A DNA stretch of 64,000 bases from Tenrec ecaudatus (GCF_050624435.1 NC_134532.1:122420070-122484069); one strand, 5' to 3'. Counted from the first letter of the stretch, positions 25,237 through 43,175 are shown. Numbers and translations are program-made. The notes: generated by a model not told the origin, from the letters alone.

Positions 25237-27839
25237 TGGAGACCTCCTTTAGGAATCGAAATCTAGCCACGGGCATAGTCTAGAATTATAACACATCACA
25301 TAAAGAATGATGGCTAGGAGGGTCATATTAGTATATTAACTACATTTCGGATGTACAGTCCAGGTTAGCAAGCAGGCTGCCCATTGTCTGAATGTGGCCT
25401 TTAACAGGTTTTGTTTAGTAACCTGCTTAGTATTTTTTAATGAATAAACTCATTGCCCATGCTTAAAATTCAGCTGCCCCATAAAACTCCAGATTCCTGG
25501 CTGTCCTTGAAAAATTGACCTGACAGCACAAGACTCGTGCGCCCATTTAGAATTTGTACCGACACTAGCAGGGACTGTGCTCCCAGATGTCTGACACTTT
25601 CCTTCCCATAACTTCCCTCTTGTCTTGCAGTCCCCACAGACATTAAACAAGAGCAACCTCTGAGCTAGTTATTGTCTCTTATTTCAGCCTTTTATCAACT
25701 AGGTCATTTCCTGGTGGTGTCCAAATTAGATGTCCTCAAAATCAAAACCAAACCTTCTATTTTTAAAACGTCTTTTCTTTTACTATTCCTTCTAGGACCC
25801 AGTTAACCTTGTTACATTCCAACAAGTGTCCAAACTAGAAAAACTCTGAGCCTTCCCTCCTTCTTCCTGACCCCACTTGGTCTTTTGGTGACAAGTTCTG
25901 ACATGTTTAGCATTTGGATTTTATGGGACCTAATATTTTGAAAATCCTTAGGAGCCCTGATGGCACAGCGGGTGCTACTGGGGCTGTTAATTGCGAGTTC
26001 AACATTTGAAAGCACCAGCCCCCTGTGAAAGAAAGATGAGGTTTTCTACTTCTGTCAAGTTACAGGCTGGGGAACCCACATGGGCAGTTCTACTGTCCTC
26101 TAGGGCTGCTGTGGATGGGAACCAAATTGATGACAGTGTTTACTTTTTGCAGTTTTCTCTTTATCACCTGGCAAACTCCTACTTACAAGATCTATCAAGA
26201 TTATTTCATGTCTACAACAGTGTCCTGCCTCCGGGAGCATTTGGTTATAGGCACCACGAGTGCATTATAGACTACATGGTATTTCCCGTACTGCCCCACT
26301 AGACTAAATCAAGTGGATTAAGTCATCTTTGCATCCTGAGTACCAAAATAAAAAATCCAACAAATTTGCATCAAATAGGTAAATGCATTAATTTTAAAAA
26401 TCAGCGGAAGCATTTCTTTCACATCACATGATGCTGCTGTCCCAAACTTTACCAATGTTTAATATTAAAAGGCTAAATTGCCCCTTTTCCACTAGCAAAT
26501 TTTGGCGCTCACTTTAGTGTTAGAATCTTTAAACAAAATGTCAATCGTTTTTAAAAATAGCATTATAGTGTTAGGCTCAGTTGACTACACAATTAAATAA
26601 CTATTCAAAATAAAATCTATTCTGACTTCATTATTAAAATATATGGATTTTCTTTTTAGTCAACTAAACACTGATTTAAATATATCTTTAAGGGTGCCAA
26701 GAATTAACTGAAAAAATATTATTCATAAAACAGATCCTATAGTGGTAACTGAACAGCTGTGAAAAGATTTGGCACATTACTATGCCAGCCTGAATTTAAT
26801 GACCTACATGTGAAGGGCTACATATCTGATTACTAATCCTCCCTCAGCTACTCTTTGCCCTGATATGGATGCAGCTGAAAAATGATGCCCTACTAACAGA
26901 TCAGAAATGGATCCAAACTTAGTTACCAATGCTCACTTAACAAAGATCTTCTTTCAGATTTCAGAAGAAACACAGAAAGTGACCCCCCACGTTTCATTGT
27001 TCATAGTTTTCCAAATAAATTTTGAATTTTTAAGCCATGGCTTCAATATTGTGACTAAAACTCAAAAGATAAACTTTAATTTTTGTAGAGAACCCAATTG
27101 TCTCAATTTTCTATTGCATCGAAGCCTTCACACACATGTAAATAAGCCTCCAAAGATCAATCATATTTACTTCGGAATTCTTTTCAGATGAGTTTTCAGA
27201 ATTTCAAACCTCATTCTCTTCTTCATATTCTGCAGTGATCACCTATTAACATAAGACCGAATCAAAAACTAGAGTGACAATCTGGAATTAAGTTTCTGTT
27301 CTCCCTCAGTTGACTTCGTCTATATTTAGCAGATAGATTATGTAAGGTCAAATATTATAAACAATGAGATGTCATTTGATATTTTGGCAAACAGTACATG
27401 AAGAATTAATGGGGAATAAGTTATGGTCGTAAGCAAGAGGAAAGGCTTAGAAATTCTAGAGCTTAAAAATATGCATCTTTATCGATAACTTGACTCACAT
27501 TTTAAAACTGGGCTTGTCGTTGTGGAAAGCCATGTAATTGTGAGAAACGTTTTCTCTATATTTTAGAATATGAAGGCTTTACAAAATTCACAGAAAAAAT
27601 CCTTTCCTTTTGAATCCCATTTTTTCTCGAACTTTTTGGAAGACCCCTCCTAGGCTTAGGCGAGAGATGCCCTTTCCTAATTCCTAACAGAGAAGCAAAG
27701 AGCCTTTTGTCATCGTTTTACAATTTTATGAGTGGGGTGTTCTAATGCTTTCTCAGACGCGCCAGAGTACGAATATATGAATGATCACCCATTCGCCTTG
27801 TGTAGGATGAAGAGACAACATCGCAGCTGCCTCCAGCCC
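25237..27839. other. Intergenic stretch before the TRMT10A CpG island
   Basis: Apart from the AfroSINE at 25951-26142, I recognise nothing. The segment 25380-25690 has an LTR-like feel ('cattaaacaagagcaacc') but no definable ends. The sequence becomes CpG-rich from about 27830. Confidence 0.5.
25951..26142 (+). mobile_element. AfroSINE, plus orientation
   Basis: Head 'ggagccctgatggcacagcg', middle 'gaaagatgaggttttctact', tail 'ggaaccaaattgatgacagt'. Confidence 0.9.
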
Positions 27840-27888
27840 ATTAGCCCATAGCTCTAGGCCCCGCCCATGGAAACCTCCCCTTTCCCGG

Positions 27889-27896
27889 ACTTCCGG
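27889..27896 (+). promoter_or_regulatory. ETS-family (GABPA-like) site ACTTCCGG
   Basis: ACTTCCGG matches the ETS consensus in reverse sense (CCGGAAGT). It lies just before the likely TRMT10A start region. Confidence 0.5.
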
Positions 27897-27949
27897 CTCC
27901 GAGTTGGCGCAGTTCAATGACGCAACGCGTAACGGCCGCAGCCTCCTAC

Positions 27950-28073
27950 GTGAAGCTGCTGCCCATGATTCTGGGAGTTGAAGTTTCCGGAGGAGCTAAC
28001 GTGAGCTGAAGAAACACCCCCCTCAAGCGCTTCCTGCGCATCCTCTCACGCCCCCCGCCAGCTTCTCCACTAG
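27950..28073 (+). other. TRMT10A: Probable TRMT10A non-coding exon 1
   Basis: A strong donor, CACTAG|GTAAGG, lies at 28073/28074 inside the CpG island on the plus strand. Human TRMT10A also begins with a non-coding exon in a CpG island and has its ATG in exon 2. The 5' end is a guess. Confidence 0.55.
27963..27984 (-). promoter_or_regulatory. ZNF143/THAP11-like element
   Basis: On the minus strand ACTTCAACTCCCAGAATCAT resembles the long ACTACAAnTCCCAGAATGC motif found near many CpG-island starts, including divergent gene pairs. Confidence 0.6.
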
Positions 28074-28229
28074 GTAAGGCTCCTGATAATGGGGTGCCGT
28101 TCGCCTTGCTCCTCGGTGCCTCTAGGAGCCGAACGGGCCCGTGCGGCGCCGCCCTCGCTCTGCAGGCCGCGCTTCCGGGGACGGAGAGCCCGTGCTCCGG
28201 GACAGTCGTCTGCGGCGTGCGGGTTCCCG

Positions 28230-28242
28230 CCGGAAGTGACGT
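28230..28242 (+). promoter_or_regulatory. ETS/CRE composite CCGGAAGTGACGT
   Basis: An ETS core (CCGGAAGT) is fused to a CRE half-site (TGACGT), the known composite bound jointly by ETS and CREB/ATF factors. It lies about 160 bp inside TRMT10A intron 1 by the donor chosen. Confidence 0.6.
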
Positions 28243-29099
28243 GTTTCCCGAGCGCTCGCTGGGCTCGGCGAGCCTCTCCCTGATTCGCTGGCTGCCGCGC
28301 AGCGTGGCCCCGGCGGTGCGTTCCCGGCGGGGGGTATGGAGGCTTGCGTGGGTTTGCTTTTCCTGCACGCCGTGCGGTTTCGGGTGTTTTTCTCTTCTTT
28401 CTTCCCTTCCGCGTGTGTTTGGGGATTTGAGTCAGTCTTTCGTGTGAAGAGTGTGAACGAGTTGGGGTTCTGTGCCACGTGGTGGCGGTGGCTGGAGACC
28501 GTTGGCACGTGACTTTACCTCTTCAGACCGGCCTCCCCTCCCCTCTGCGGTCTGGGGCTGCTCTAGCCAAAGCTGCTGAAGGAACATGGAGAACTTAGGG
28601 GACGCTGCTGCAGATGCTGTCGCCTCGCGGTGGTGAGCGTAGGGCAGTTTTCAGAGCACAGAAGCGTTATATATTTATATTTAGTGTTAAAAATTAGGAC
28701 TCCCCCCCCCAAAGATAAAAGAGGTGAGGTACAAATAATTCATTCCAGCGCATCCCACCCCTATTTTTGCTAAACCTGTTCGCAGCCTCGCGCCCCTCCT
28801 CTCTTCTCCCGCCCCCTCCTTAGGAGCTTGGCAGCTGAACAAAGCCTTCTGCTGCTGAGTTGGGCGGGCTCGGTTTTTTTCCCCCGGGTTGGTTTTGTTT
28901 TTTAATGGGTACGCTTTCATTACCACCAGATCGCTTAACTCGTTCTACAATGATTCCAACAATCGTTCGGATCTTTTCAGATAGTGGACTATGTTATCAA
29001 AAGTGTGAGGACTTTATTTTAGCTCAGTCGGTAAGACCCTTGGAAGTTGTTTTGTATAGTACTTTTTTTGTCCTCTCTACCTAAAACTGTGCTAAGCCA

Positions 29100-29240
29100 T
29101 CTGATGCCACCTAGCGGATTGCAACTCTTAGCGACCCTATCAGAGAACCTTCCCATTAGGGTTTCCAGCCCCATTAGAGAAGTCAGCTGCCAAATCTTCC
29201 TTCCACAGCTGGTGCTTCTACAGACCTTCGTGTTGCTCCA
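29100..29240 (-). mobile_element. Possible old AfroSINE, minus orientation
   Basis: 'cttagcgaccctat' and 'tagggtttccagcccc' fit the tail and centre of a diverged SINE. The head is not clear. Confidence 0.4.
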
Positions 29241-29603
29241 CTCCAAGTGCCTGCCTTATCACTATCCAGTTTTCAGTTTGAATGCACTGCTTGATAGTCT
29301 ATTTCTGTGGCTAAATGAACCGTCCCCCATCCCCCAATTAAATTCACACTATGATTACTATAAAACTTAATATAACCCAAACTAGAAAACAACCAGAAAC
29401 CATATAATAAAATTGCTTCGCAGGCACTCAGAACACGCTAACACTCAATGAAGTTTTCCTGTATAGCATTGGCCGTATGAATTGATAAGATACTGTGTGT
29501 GTCCAAGGCGTGCTGTAAGCAGTCTGTCAAACTGTAGAATCCTTTGTCTTGTACTCCACTTCTGTATGCCTCAGTGTACCTCATTTATTTAAAACAAACC
29601 AAT

Positions 29604-29737
29604 TGCCAGGGGCTTATGTGGAGAGCAAATGTTTTCAGAATGATGAGGGTAACGAATGTACAAATGTGCTTCATACAATTGTATGTGTGGATTGTGATAG
29701 GAGTTGTATGAGCCCCCAATAAAATGATTTTTTTAAA
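29604..29737 (+). mobile_element. L1 3'-terminal fragment
   Basis: 'ccaggggcttatgtggagag' through 'agcccccaataaaatgattt', ending in a short A/T tail. Followed directly by a second copy of the same terminus. Confidence 0.85.
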
Positions 29738-29818
29738 ATGATGGCAACAAATGTGCTTGACACAATGGATGGATTGTGATAAGAGCTGTACAAGCCCCCA
29801 ATAAAATAAAATAAAAAC
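29738..29818 (+). mobile_element. Second L1 3' terminus in tandem
   Basis: 'atggcaacaaatgtgcttga' to 'agcccccaataaaataaaat' repeats the last 80 bp of the preceding element. It carries its own AATAAA and a (AAAAT)n-like tail. Confidence 0.85.
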
Positions 29819-30437
29819 CATTTCATTTAGCACAGTGCATCTTAATTGGCAGTTGCTTTTAAAAAACATGCTGACGCCCTCCTAGCCTTTCCTGGTATTT
29901 GATAGGCTGTTGAAAAGCAATAGTAAGCTGTGATAGGCCAAGTTGAATTTAACTTGACATTTCTTGAATTGGAAAGGTTAAAGCTCCCCCTGGTGTACAC
30001 ATGCTACAACATGTTGCTTTAATTTTCACTTTATGGAGCTGCTCAATACTTGTAGTTTTTGAAGAAAATAGAGTTATCTAAGAATAAGGCCACGGATGAA
30101 TGAACATGTTCGCTCTTGGAATAACAATATTCCCTCAAGAGAACCATTTGTTTCTAGCCAAGTTTAATTATGCATTTTAGCTTTGTGTGCCTCCTGTTGT
30201 CTCTACTATACATTGTTTTGGGTCCAGGCACTTCTCAATTTAACTTTTACTATGTTTGGAAAGAAAATGACTGATCCCACAAGACCCCCGGTCGCACTGT
30301 CGGGTAAGCATTGGAAGCTCAAATGAATCTAGTGACTAGATGTTTCTATGGAGAAAGAGCAAACTCTAAAGATTTATAGCTTTGGAAACCCTGTAAAGGG
30401 TCACTGAGTTGGCTTCAACTCCATGGCCCACCTGCCT

Positions 30438-30605
30438 GTTTTAAGACCCCAGACACTATCTCTTTTGATAGCCGGGCACCATCAGCTTTCTTCACCACAT
30501 TTGCTTATGCACCCATTTGTCTTCAGCGACCCTATCATGGAGGTGTGCAGTCAATGATATGATTTTTTTGTTCTTTGATGCCTGATAACATTATTCCCTC
30601 AACCA
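30438..30605 (-). mobile_element. L1 3' region fragment, minus orientation
   Basis: 'agccgggcaccatcagcttt' and 'catttgcttatgcacccatt' belong to the same L1 3' family as 22580-23413. A small AfroSINE tail piece (about 30376-30428, plus) lies just before it. Confidence 0.75.
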
Positions 30606-30700
30606 TAAAATTATGAGGACACCCAGGAGAAACAATTTCTGTTCCATTTCTTATTTTTACTTTGAATGAGTTTACCTTTATTTTTCTGTTTATTTTTAAT

Positions 30701-30799
30701 GGAGCCTTGGTGGCAGAATGGTTGATGCACTGGAAGGTCCAAGCACCAAACCCACCAACCTCTCCATGGGAGAAGACTGTGGCAGTGTTTCCATAGGAT
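30701..30799 (+). mobile_element. AfroSINE head fragment
   Basis: 'ggagccttggtggcagaatg' to 'agaagactgtggcagtgttt'. The right side stops where a reverse-oriented RTE tail begins. Confidence 0.75.
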
Positions 30800-31065
30800 T
30801 TGTTGTGGAGTTGGTTCTGACTCATGGCAGACTGATAGAACAAGGAAACACTTCCCAGACATGAGTCATCCTCATTCTAGTTACTATGTGTAAGAATTGT
30901 TGAAGCCATTGCATCACCCCACCTCATTGAAGGTCTTCCTCCTTTTCATTGATACTTCACCAAGAAGATTGTCTTTCTCCAGTGGCTACTTTCTCCTAAT
31001 AAAATTTCCAGAGTGTATAGAAGAAGTCTTACCATTCTTTCCTCTAAAGAACATTTGACCTGTAC
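30800..31065 (-). mobile_element. RTE/BovB-like LINE 3' end, minus orientation, old
   Basis: 'gagttggttctgactcatgg' opens the terminus in reverse. 'ttgaaggtcttcctcctttt' and further matches follow the order of the RTE 3' UTR, with heavy divergence. Confidence 0.6.
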
Positions 31066-31129
31066 TCCCAGTTTGCTTCATATGCATGTGAAAGCAGAAC
31101 AATGAATAAGAAAGGCCTAAGAAGAATTG

Positions 31130-31224
31130 ATGGAGCCTGGGGGTGTAGTAGCTTGGTCACATGGTGGGCTGCTAACCAGTCAGCAGTGTGAAGCCACCAG
31201 CCACAGTAGAAGAATGAGCTTTCT
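31130..31224 (+). mobile_element. AfroSINE head fragment between RTE pieces
   Basis: 'ggagcctgggggtgtagtag' and 'ggtgggctgctaaccagtca' mark the tRNA-like head. A short plus-oriented RTE piece (about 31075-31128) lies before it and a long RTE after it. Confidence 0.7.
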
Positions 31225-31715
31225 AATGTGAAAATTTAAAGAACAATATCACATGCAAGTAAAATTTTGTGAAAATCATCCAACAGTTGCAGCAGTACAT
31301 TGGCAGGGAGCTGCCAGAGATTCAGGCCGGATTCAGAAGAGCACAGGAACAAGGAATTTCTGTTGATGTCAGATAGATCTTCGCTGAAAGCAGAGAACAC
31401 GAGAAAGATCTTTCCTTGTGTTTTATTCACTATGCAAAGGCATTAAACTGTGGATCATAACAAACTGGATAACCTTGAGAAGAATGGGAATTCAGAACAC
31501 TTCATTGTGCTCATGTGGAACCTGTACGAGGATCAAGAGGCTATTGTGTGAACAGAATAAGGGAATACTGCACAGTTTAATATCAGGAAAGGCATGCATC
31601 GGGGTTTTATGCATGTTATCATAATTATTCAATCTGTATGCTAAGCAAATCATCAGAGAAACTGGATTATATGAAGAATGTGGTATCCGGATTGGAGGAA
31701 GGCTTAACAACCTGC

Positions 31716-32242
31716 TGAGAGATCAACACTGAGACACTGAATGGAGATAGGATTGAGACAAAGAACTTGAGGTTAAGAGCAGCTTTATTAGGGTAGGGAA
31801 AGAACTCCCAGGAGGAAAGGAAGAGCAGAGAGAGGAACAGGAACATCTTGAGCTCCTGGGCTGTTCAGAGACCCAACAAGTTAGGTCAGGGAAGTCGCAG
31901 CTTGTCGGTGAGGCAGTGGGAAATATATAGGGCTCGAGCTAGGGAGGTATCTGTTGACAACAAGGGAGATTTTTTGCTTGTGGCTGCAGGACCTTGAGTC
32001 AGGATGCGATCCCCAGTGGGAAGTGTCTTTGTTGTTTGCCTACCTACTCCCAGGAGTGCTGGGACAGGGGCTGCACAACCTTGGTCTGGAGAGATAAGTT
32101 CCTGGGAATGTTGGGGCAGAGATGCATGATTCAATAGGTCATTTATCCTCCTGAGAGGCTAGAAATGGGGGCCTTGAAGTTCTATCTTCCTTAGGAGCTG
32201 GAGAAGAATTGGGGGCTGCCTAGTCTGGACTCGGCCCAAACA
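31716..32242 (-). mobile_element. Solo LTR of an endogenous retrovirus, inside the RTE copy
   Basis: The insert begins TG and ends CA, is 527 bp long, and is flanked by CCTGC at 31711-31715 and 32243-32247. The RTE reads on after removal. On the minus strand a TATA-like box (revcomp of 'aatatatag', 31922-31930) and AATAAA (revcomp of 31784-31789) lie about 135 bp apart, in U3-R-U5 order. No internal viral sequence is present, as expected after LTR-LTR recombination. Confidence 0.85.
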
Positions 32243-32645
32243 CCTGCTAACTGCAGAAGACAATCTTGCTTGAAAGTGAGGAGGACTTGAAACACTTGCT
32301 GATGAAGACCAATAACTGCAGCCTTCAGTGTAGATTATAACAGTGTAAAGAAGTGGAGAGGACAAGGTGCGCCTAACCCAAGCCATGGAATTTTGTATTG
32401 TTTCATATACGTGTGAATGCTGGATAGTAAATGAAGACGAACCAATGTGTTTGGTTTATGATCCTGGTAAACAATATTGAAGGTACCATGGACTGCCAAA
32501 AGAACAAACAAATCTGTCTTGGAAGAAGTACAGCCAGAAAGCTCCTTAAAGGCAAGGATAGCGAGACTTCGTCTCTTAAATGTTGGACATGTTATCAGAA
32601 GAGAGCGAGCCCTGAAAAACTGTGCATGCTTGGTAGTGTGTGTGC

Positions 32646-32660
32646 GGGGGGGGGGGGGGG
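32646..32660. repeat. Poly-G run (15 nt)
   Basis: A pure G homopolymer within the RTE 3' region. Confidence 0.95.
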
Positions 32661-34384
32661 TGTAAAAGAGGAAGGCCCTAGATAAGATGGATTGACAGTG
32701 GCTGCAACAATGGGATCAAACATGATGGCGCAGGACTGAGCAGGGTTTCGTTTTGGTATGTAACAGATTGCTATGAGTTGGAACCAACTTGATGGCCCCA
32801 CACAAACAGCATTTGATTGTTTTACTTGTTTTTCACCATAATATAAGCCACATGTAGCACGGGGCAGGCACCTACGACTGGTAATACAAGTACAATGTTC
32901 TACAAAAGCAGACAGTATCCCTACACTTATGGAATTTACAGTGTAGAATCAAATCTGAGATGTAATTTCTAGGAGGTATATTGAGGATATTACTGCAGGC
33001 AACAAACAACATTCTATTAATTATGGGGATAAGGAAAATTTGTAAACATTCAAATGACTAGATGATTATGCCCCACCCAACCACCCTTGGAAGTTTGTGA
33101 TATTAAGTAAATACCAGAGCTTTTGCTGTAGTCTTCAAAATATACATCTACTTTTGTCTTGGGAAAAATGTGGTAAACTTAGTATGTTTTAGTTATCCCC
33201 CTATGTCCTATTATAATATTACACTTAAAGGAAAGCAGGAATCATATAACAATAACTATCGTTTAAATTATATCCTGAAAATGTGTTCTCATTACATTAT
33301 CTAAATTGTTGGGATTAAATATGTATATATATATTTTAGCCAGACTAGTTAACTTTCTTGGAGGATTGTAGAATTTTTCCTAAGTCAGTAGAACATTTGT
33401 AAGCTCTGTACTTAGTATTTGGTAGGAATAAAGAATATACATTTTAAGCCTCGTTCTCAGTAATTTATCAAATGAAAAAGAAATCTCAGTATTCCCACAC
33501 CTTTTCTTAATTCTAAAGACAAGTTTAGTTGAAGTCAGTCAGTAGGAAGACCTGTGTGGTTCAGTCATGTTTGACATGTTTGAGAGGACTCCATAGCAGT
33601 CTTGTGCTCTCTAAGATGGCAGTCTGATTCCCTGGCCTTCTTTTTGCGGTTTGTTCTTTGCCATGACAAAAGTGAAATATTTACAATGAATATATTTACA
33701 GTCAACTATGATAGAACGGCATCTAAATGTATTGTCTATACTGTGTAAACTATATATTTGAAGTATATATTTTATCAAAAACTTTTTAAGAACGTGATCC
33801 TAGATTATGTACAAAACATTAATTGCTTAGTTCTGTAGCATTAAAGAATACCAACAAAAGTGCTTTCAATCTCTTTTTAAGTAACATTTTTAACAGTAAA
33901 CAATGTTATTTCCACTATATAAATTTTCAGGAAATGTAGAATACCATGGATAAAAATTAAGAATCTGTATGTATATTCTCTTTTAAAATCAAAATTGGAC
34001 ATAATATGTATGTTGATTTTTATTTTTGAATGTAACAATCATTTCCCAATATCACTAAATGTTTGGGGGACATATGATGTTTTACTGGCTGCTTAGAATT
34101 TATTCCTGGTCCATATTACAGATGAATAATTATTTAGACCCTTTTTTGCTGATATTCAAGTAGTTTTTAATTTTTCTTCTTAAAAATCACATTCTAAGGC
34201 TTATACCCTTGCATATTATTTTTTGTATACATTTATAAACCTCTTATTGGAATGATCCTAAAGAAATAAATTACTGGGTCAAAAAATTTGAATATCACTG
34301 TGTGTTGCCTTTTGAAAAATTTTCCATGAACTTCGTTAGAGCACCCATTTTATCAAACCTTCACCAACTTCCCAGTACTGAAAA

Positions 34385-34786
34385 CCAAACCAAACTTATG
34401 CCATTGAGTTGACTCTGATGCCTACCATTCTTTTTTTTTCTTTTTTTACATTTTATTAGGGGCTCATACAACTCTTATCACAATCCATGCATATATATAC
34501 ATCAATTGTATAAAGCACATCCGCACATTCCCTGCCCCAATCATTCTCAAAGCATTTGCTCTCCACTTAAGCCCTTTGCATCAGGTCCTCTTTTTTTCCC
34601 CCACTCCCCCCTCCCGACTACCATTCTTATAGGACAGGGTAGAACTGCCCCTGACTTTTCAAGATGGTAACCCTTCATAGGTGTGTAGACCGCCGCATCT
34701 TTTTCCCATGGAACGGCTGATGATATTGAACTATTGACTCTGCTCTTAGCAGCTTAGTGCATAACCACTGTGCCACCAGGGTTCTT
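34385..34786 (-). mobile_element. AfroSINE, minus orientation, split by an L1 fragment
   Basis: The tail part ('atgccattgagttgactctg') is at 34398-34432. The rest ('taggacagggtagaactgcc', 'gtgccaccagggttctt') resumes after the L1 insertion at 34618. Confidence 0.88.
34433..34617 (-). mobile_element. L1 3' fragment nested in the AfroSINE
   Basis: The poly-T start and 'attttattaggggctcatac' mark the reverse-oriented tail. The duplication CTACCATTCTT is perfect at 34422-34432 and 34618-34628. Confidence 0.92.
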
Positions 34787-34978
34787 AAGTGATACTTGAT
34801 TGATCCTAAGTGATATCTCAGTGATCTTTACCAACAAGTCGCATTTAATTGTCCAAATTGTCATTTTATTTATTGAAAACATGGCCTAGGTTTTTCACAT
34901 CTATTGCTTTGGCTTTTATGCTTTGTGCTTGTGAATATGTATGGCCAAAATTGCTTTAGTTTTCCAGAGCACCAAATT

Positions 34979-41794
<6,816 letters not shown>

Positions 41795-42286
41795 TGCTGC
41801 CTGGTTTTCTTGAGCCGACGGGGGAAGAAAGGAGAAATGAAGGTTTTCACTATATGCAGAATTGGAAGAAAATGATATATTTTCTTATTTCTGTTGTGAA
41901 GATTTTTGTTCGTTTTTAATTAAAAAACTAAAAGATTTTTGAAAAGCCCTTTTAACGCAAAGTATTCTTTTTGTTTTTTGTAGGATGACTTAAATGTGTC
42001 TTGTTTTTGTTTAAATCACTTTCTAAGCCTAAGTAAAGAGTTTGTAGGGATTTTTCAATTATTTGTATATATTATTTCCCCTCATTTATTGGATTACATT
42101 TTTTAGAATGGGCCTTCTATCCGTTGACCTTTACTATTTTATGTTCATGTCAGTCTTTCTGCTCTAGTGCATATTTATTTGTAGGGGTAGATATTCATAA
42201 ATCTTCTGTGATTACCAGAATGTTATGTTTTGGGGTCACCCACTGGTAGTGTTTAGGTTTTATATTCAGTTTTGTTAATTCCGAGG

Positions 42287-42354
42287 AATAAAATGACTCC
42301 AGGAAGTATCAATTTGGATCATGAAACCTGTATCTACTCAGCCTTTTCAATAAA
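42287..42354 (+). terminator. TRMT10A: TRMT10A 3' UTR with candidate polyadenylation signals
   Basis: AATAAA hexamers occur at 42287-42292 and 42349-42354, about 490 and 555 nt after the stop. The 3' UTR between has no repeat. Which signal is used cannot be told. Confidence 0.6.
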
Positions 42355-42419
42355 TTTTCATAGTTCTAAAACAGACATTGAAAAGATAGAATCTGCCACA
42401 GATTTTCTTAAAACCTCCT

Positions 42420-42571
42420 GAACCAAACTCATGCCGAGTCATAACAACCCTCTTGGACAGGATCACAGTGTCCTTGTGGTTTCTGGGCTATACCGTGCCA
42501 GGAGTAGAAGACCCCGCGTTTCTCCCGAGGAGCACCTGCTGGCAGCCCACGACGGTACCAGGGCTCCTTAA
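42420..42571 (-). mobile_element. AfroSINE, minus orientation
   Basis: 'tgccgagtcataacaaccct', 'caggagtagaagaccccgcg' and 'ggtaccagggctcctt' mark the copy. The head is shortened. Confidence 0.82.
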
Positions 42572-43029
42572 TTCCTACAGCATCAGGCAATTACTTCAGT
42601 TAACAATTGAATTAGAGCATTCTAAGTGCCTTGTTAAAGGCAGCAACTTTTGAAGAATGATTTATTTTTCTTTAACTGAATTTTAAATGAAAACTTAGAA
42701 AAGAAAAATTTTAAAGAAAGCTTATGCTTTCCTTAAACAAATTTCTGTTGGCTTAAAGTAAATAAAATTAACTTTTTATGTATATCTTCCTGTCATAATA
42801 ATATTTAAACTAATGTAAATATATGCCTATGTAAAACACAGGTATATATGAAAATATGGGTATAGTAGTATATACCTTAGCCTATAAATTCTCACTTATT
42901 AATGATAATAGGATTAAGCTGTGACATACTATTATTTTTATGAATAGTTGTATTGAACTCTACTAAGGAAGATTTCAATTTAGTGCAAAAATCCATAGCT
43001 AAGTATTTTTCTGGGAAAATGGACAAAGG

Positions 43030-43175
43030 AGGCTGAGCCTGGCAGGTCAGTTCCAGCTCATGGCAGCCCCATGTGTGCAAAATAGAACTCCATAGGATGT
43101 TCACGCCTGTGACCTTCCAGAAGCCCATGGCCAGGCCTGCCTCTCAAGGTACCTCTGGGTGCATTTGAACCACCA
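43030..43175 (-). mobile_element. AfroSINE, minus orientation, old
   Basis: 'gtcagttccagctcatggca' and 'tgcatttgaaccaccagtat' support a diverged copy. Confidence 0.55.

Larger units (their letters stand above)
27840..28640. promoter_or_regulatory. TRMT10A: CpG island, TRMT10A promoter (possibly bidirectional with distal MTTP start)
   Basis: This is the only clear CpG island in the window. CG dinucleotides are frequent, while flanking DNA is nearly free of them. No TATA box is seen. It holds ETS-like ACTTCCGG (27889), a TGACGCAA CRE-like site (27918), a ZNF143-like element (27963-27984) and an ETS/CRE composite (28230-28242), typical of housekeeping promoters. Its position between TRMT10A (plus) and MTTP (minus) matches the divergent human arrangement. 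I could not identify a distal MTTP exon here. Confidence 0.85.
31225..32815 (+). mobile_element. RTE/BovB-like LINE with reverse-transcriptase remnant, plus orientation
   Basis: 31225-31715 encodes a broken copy of the central reverse transcriptase ('attcaggccggattcagaag', then a stretch related to FIDYAKAFD). It resumes at 32243 with codons corresponding to YADD and runs through the C-terminal part ('taccatggactgccaaaaga') to the 3' end at about 32815. Frameshifts and stops make it inactive. A 527-bp solo LTR interrupts it at 31716-32242. A 15-G run at 32646 replaces part of its 3' region. Confidence 0.88.
28074..34967 (+). other. TRMT10A intron 1
   Basis: After the CpG island the intron is a repeat mosaic: SINE pieces, L1 tails (29604-29818, 30438-30605, 34433-34617), RTE pieces (30800-31065, 31225-32815) and a solo LTR (31716-32242). 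32820-34380 is AT-rich and unassigned. Confidence 0.7.

Noticed and set aside
25380-25690. LTR-like stretch with 'cattaaacaagagcaacc'
   Set aside because: No TG/CA ends, target duplication or TATA box could be defined.
27946-28508. Several long open frames in the CpG island on both strands
   Set aside because: GC-rich DNA has few stops. The frames overlap each other on both strands and coincide with promoter motifs and a splice donor, so they look fortuitous.
31418-32685. Short open frames across the RTE and LTR
   Set aside because: They are fragments of a dead reverse transcriptase in mixed frames. No intact protein is encoded.
34904-34978. Possible N-terminal extension of TRMT10A from an upstream in-frame ATG
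   Set aside because: It precedes a good TTTTCCAG acceptor at 34967, and the human protein starts at the MSSE Met used here.
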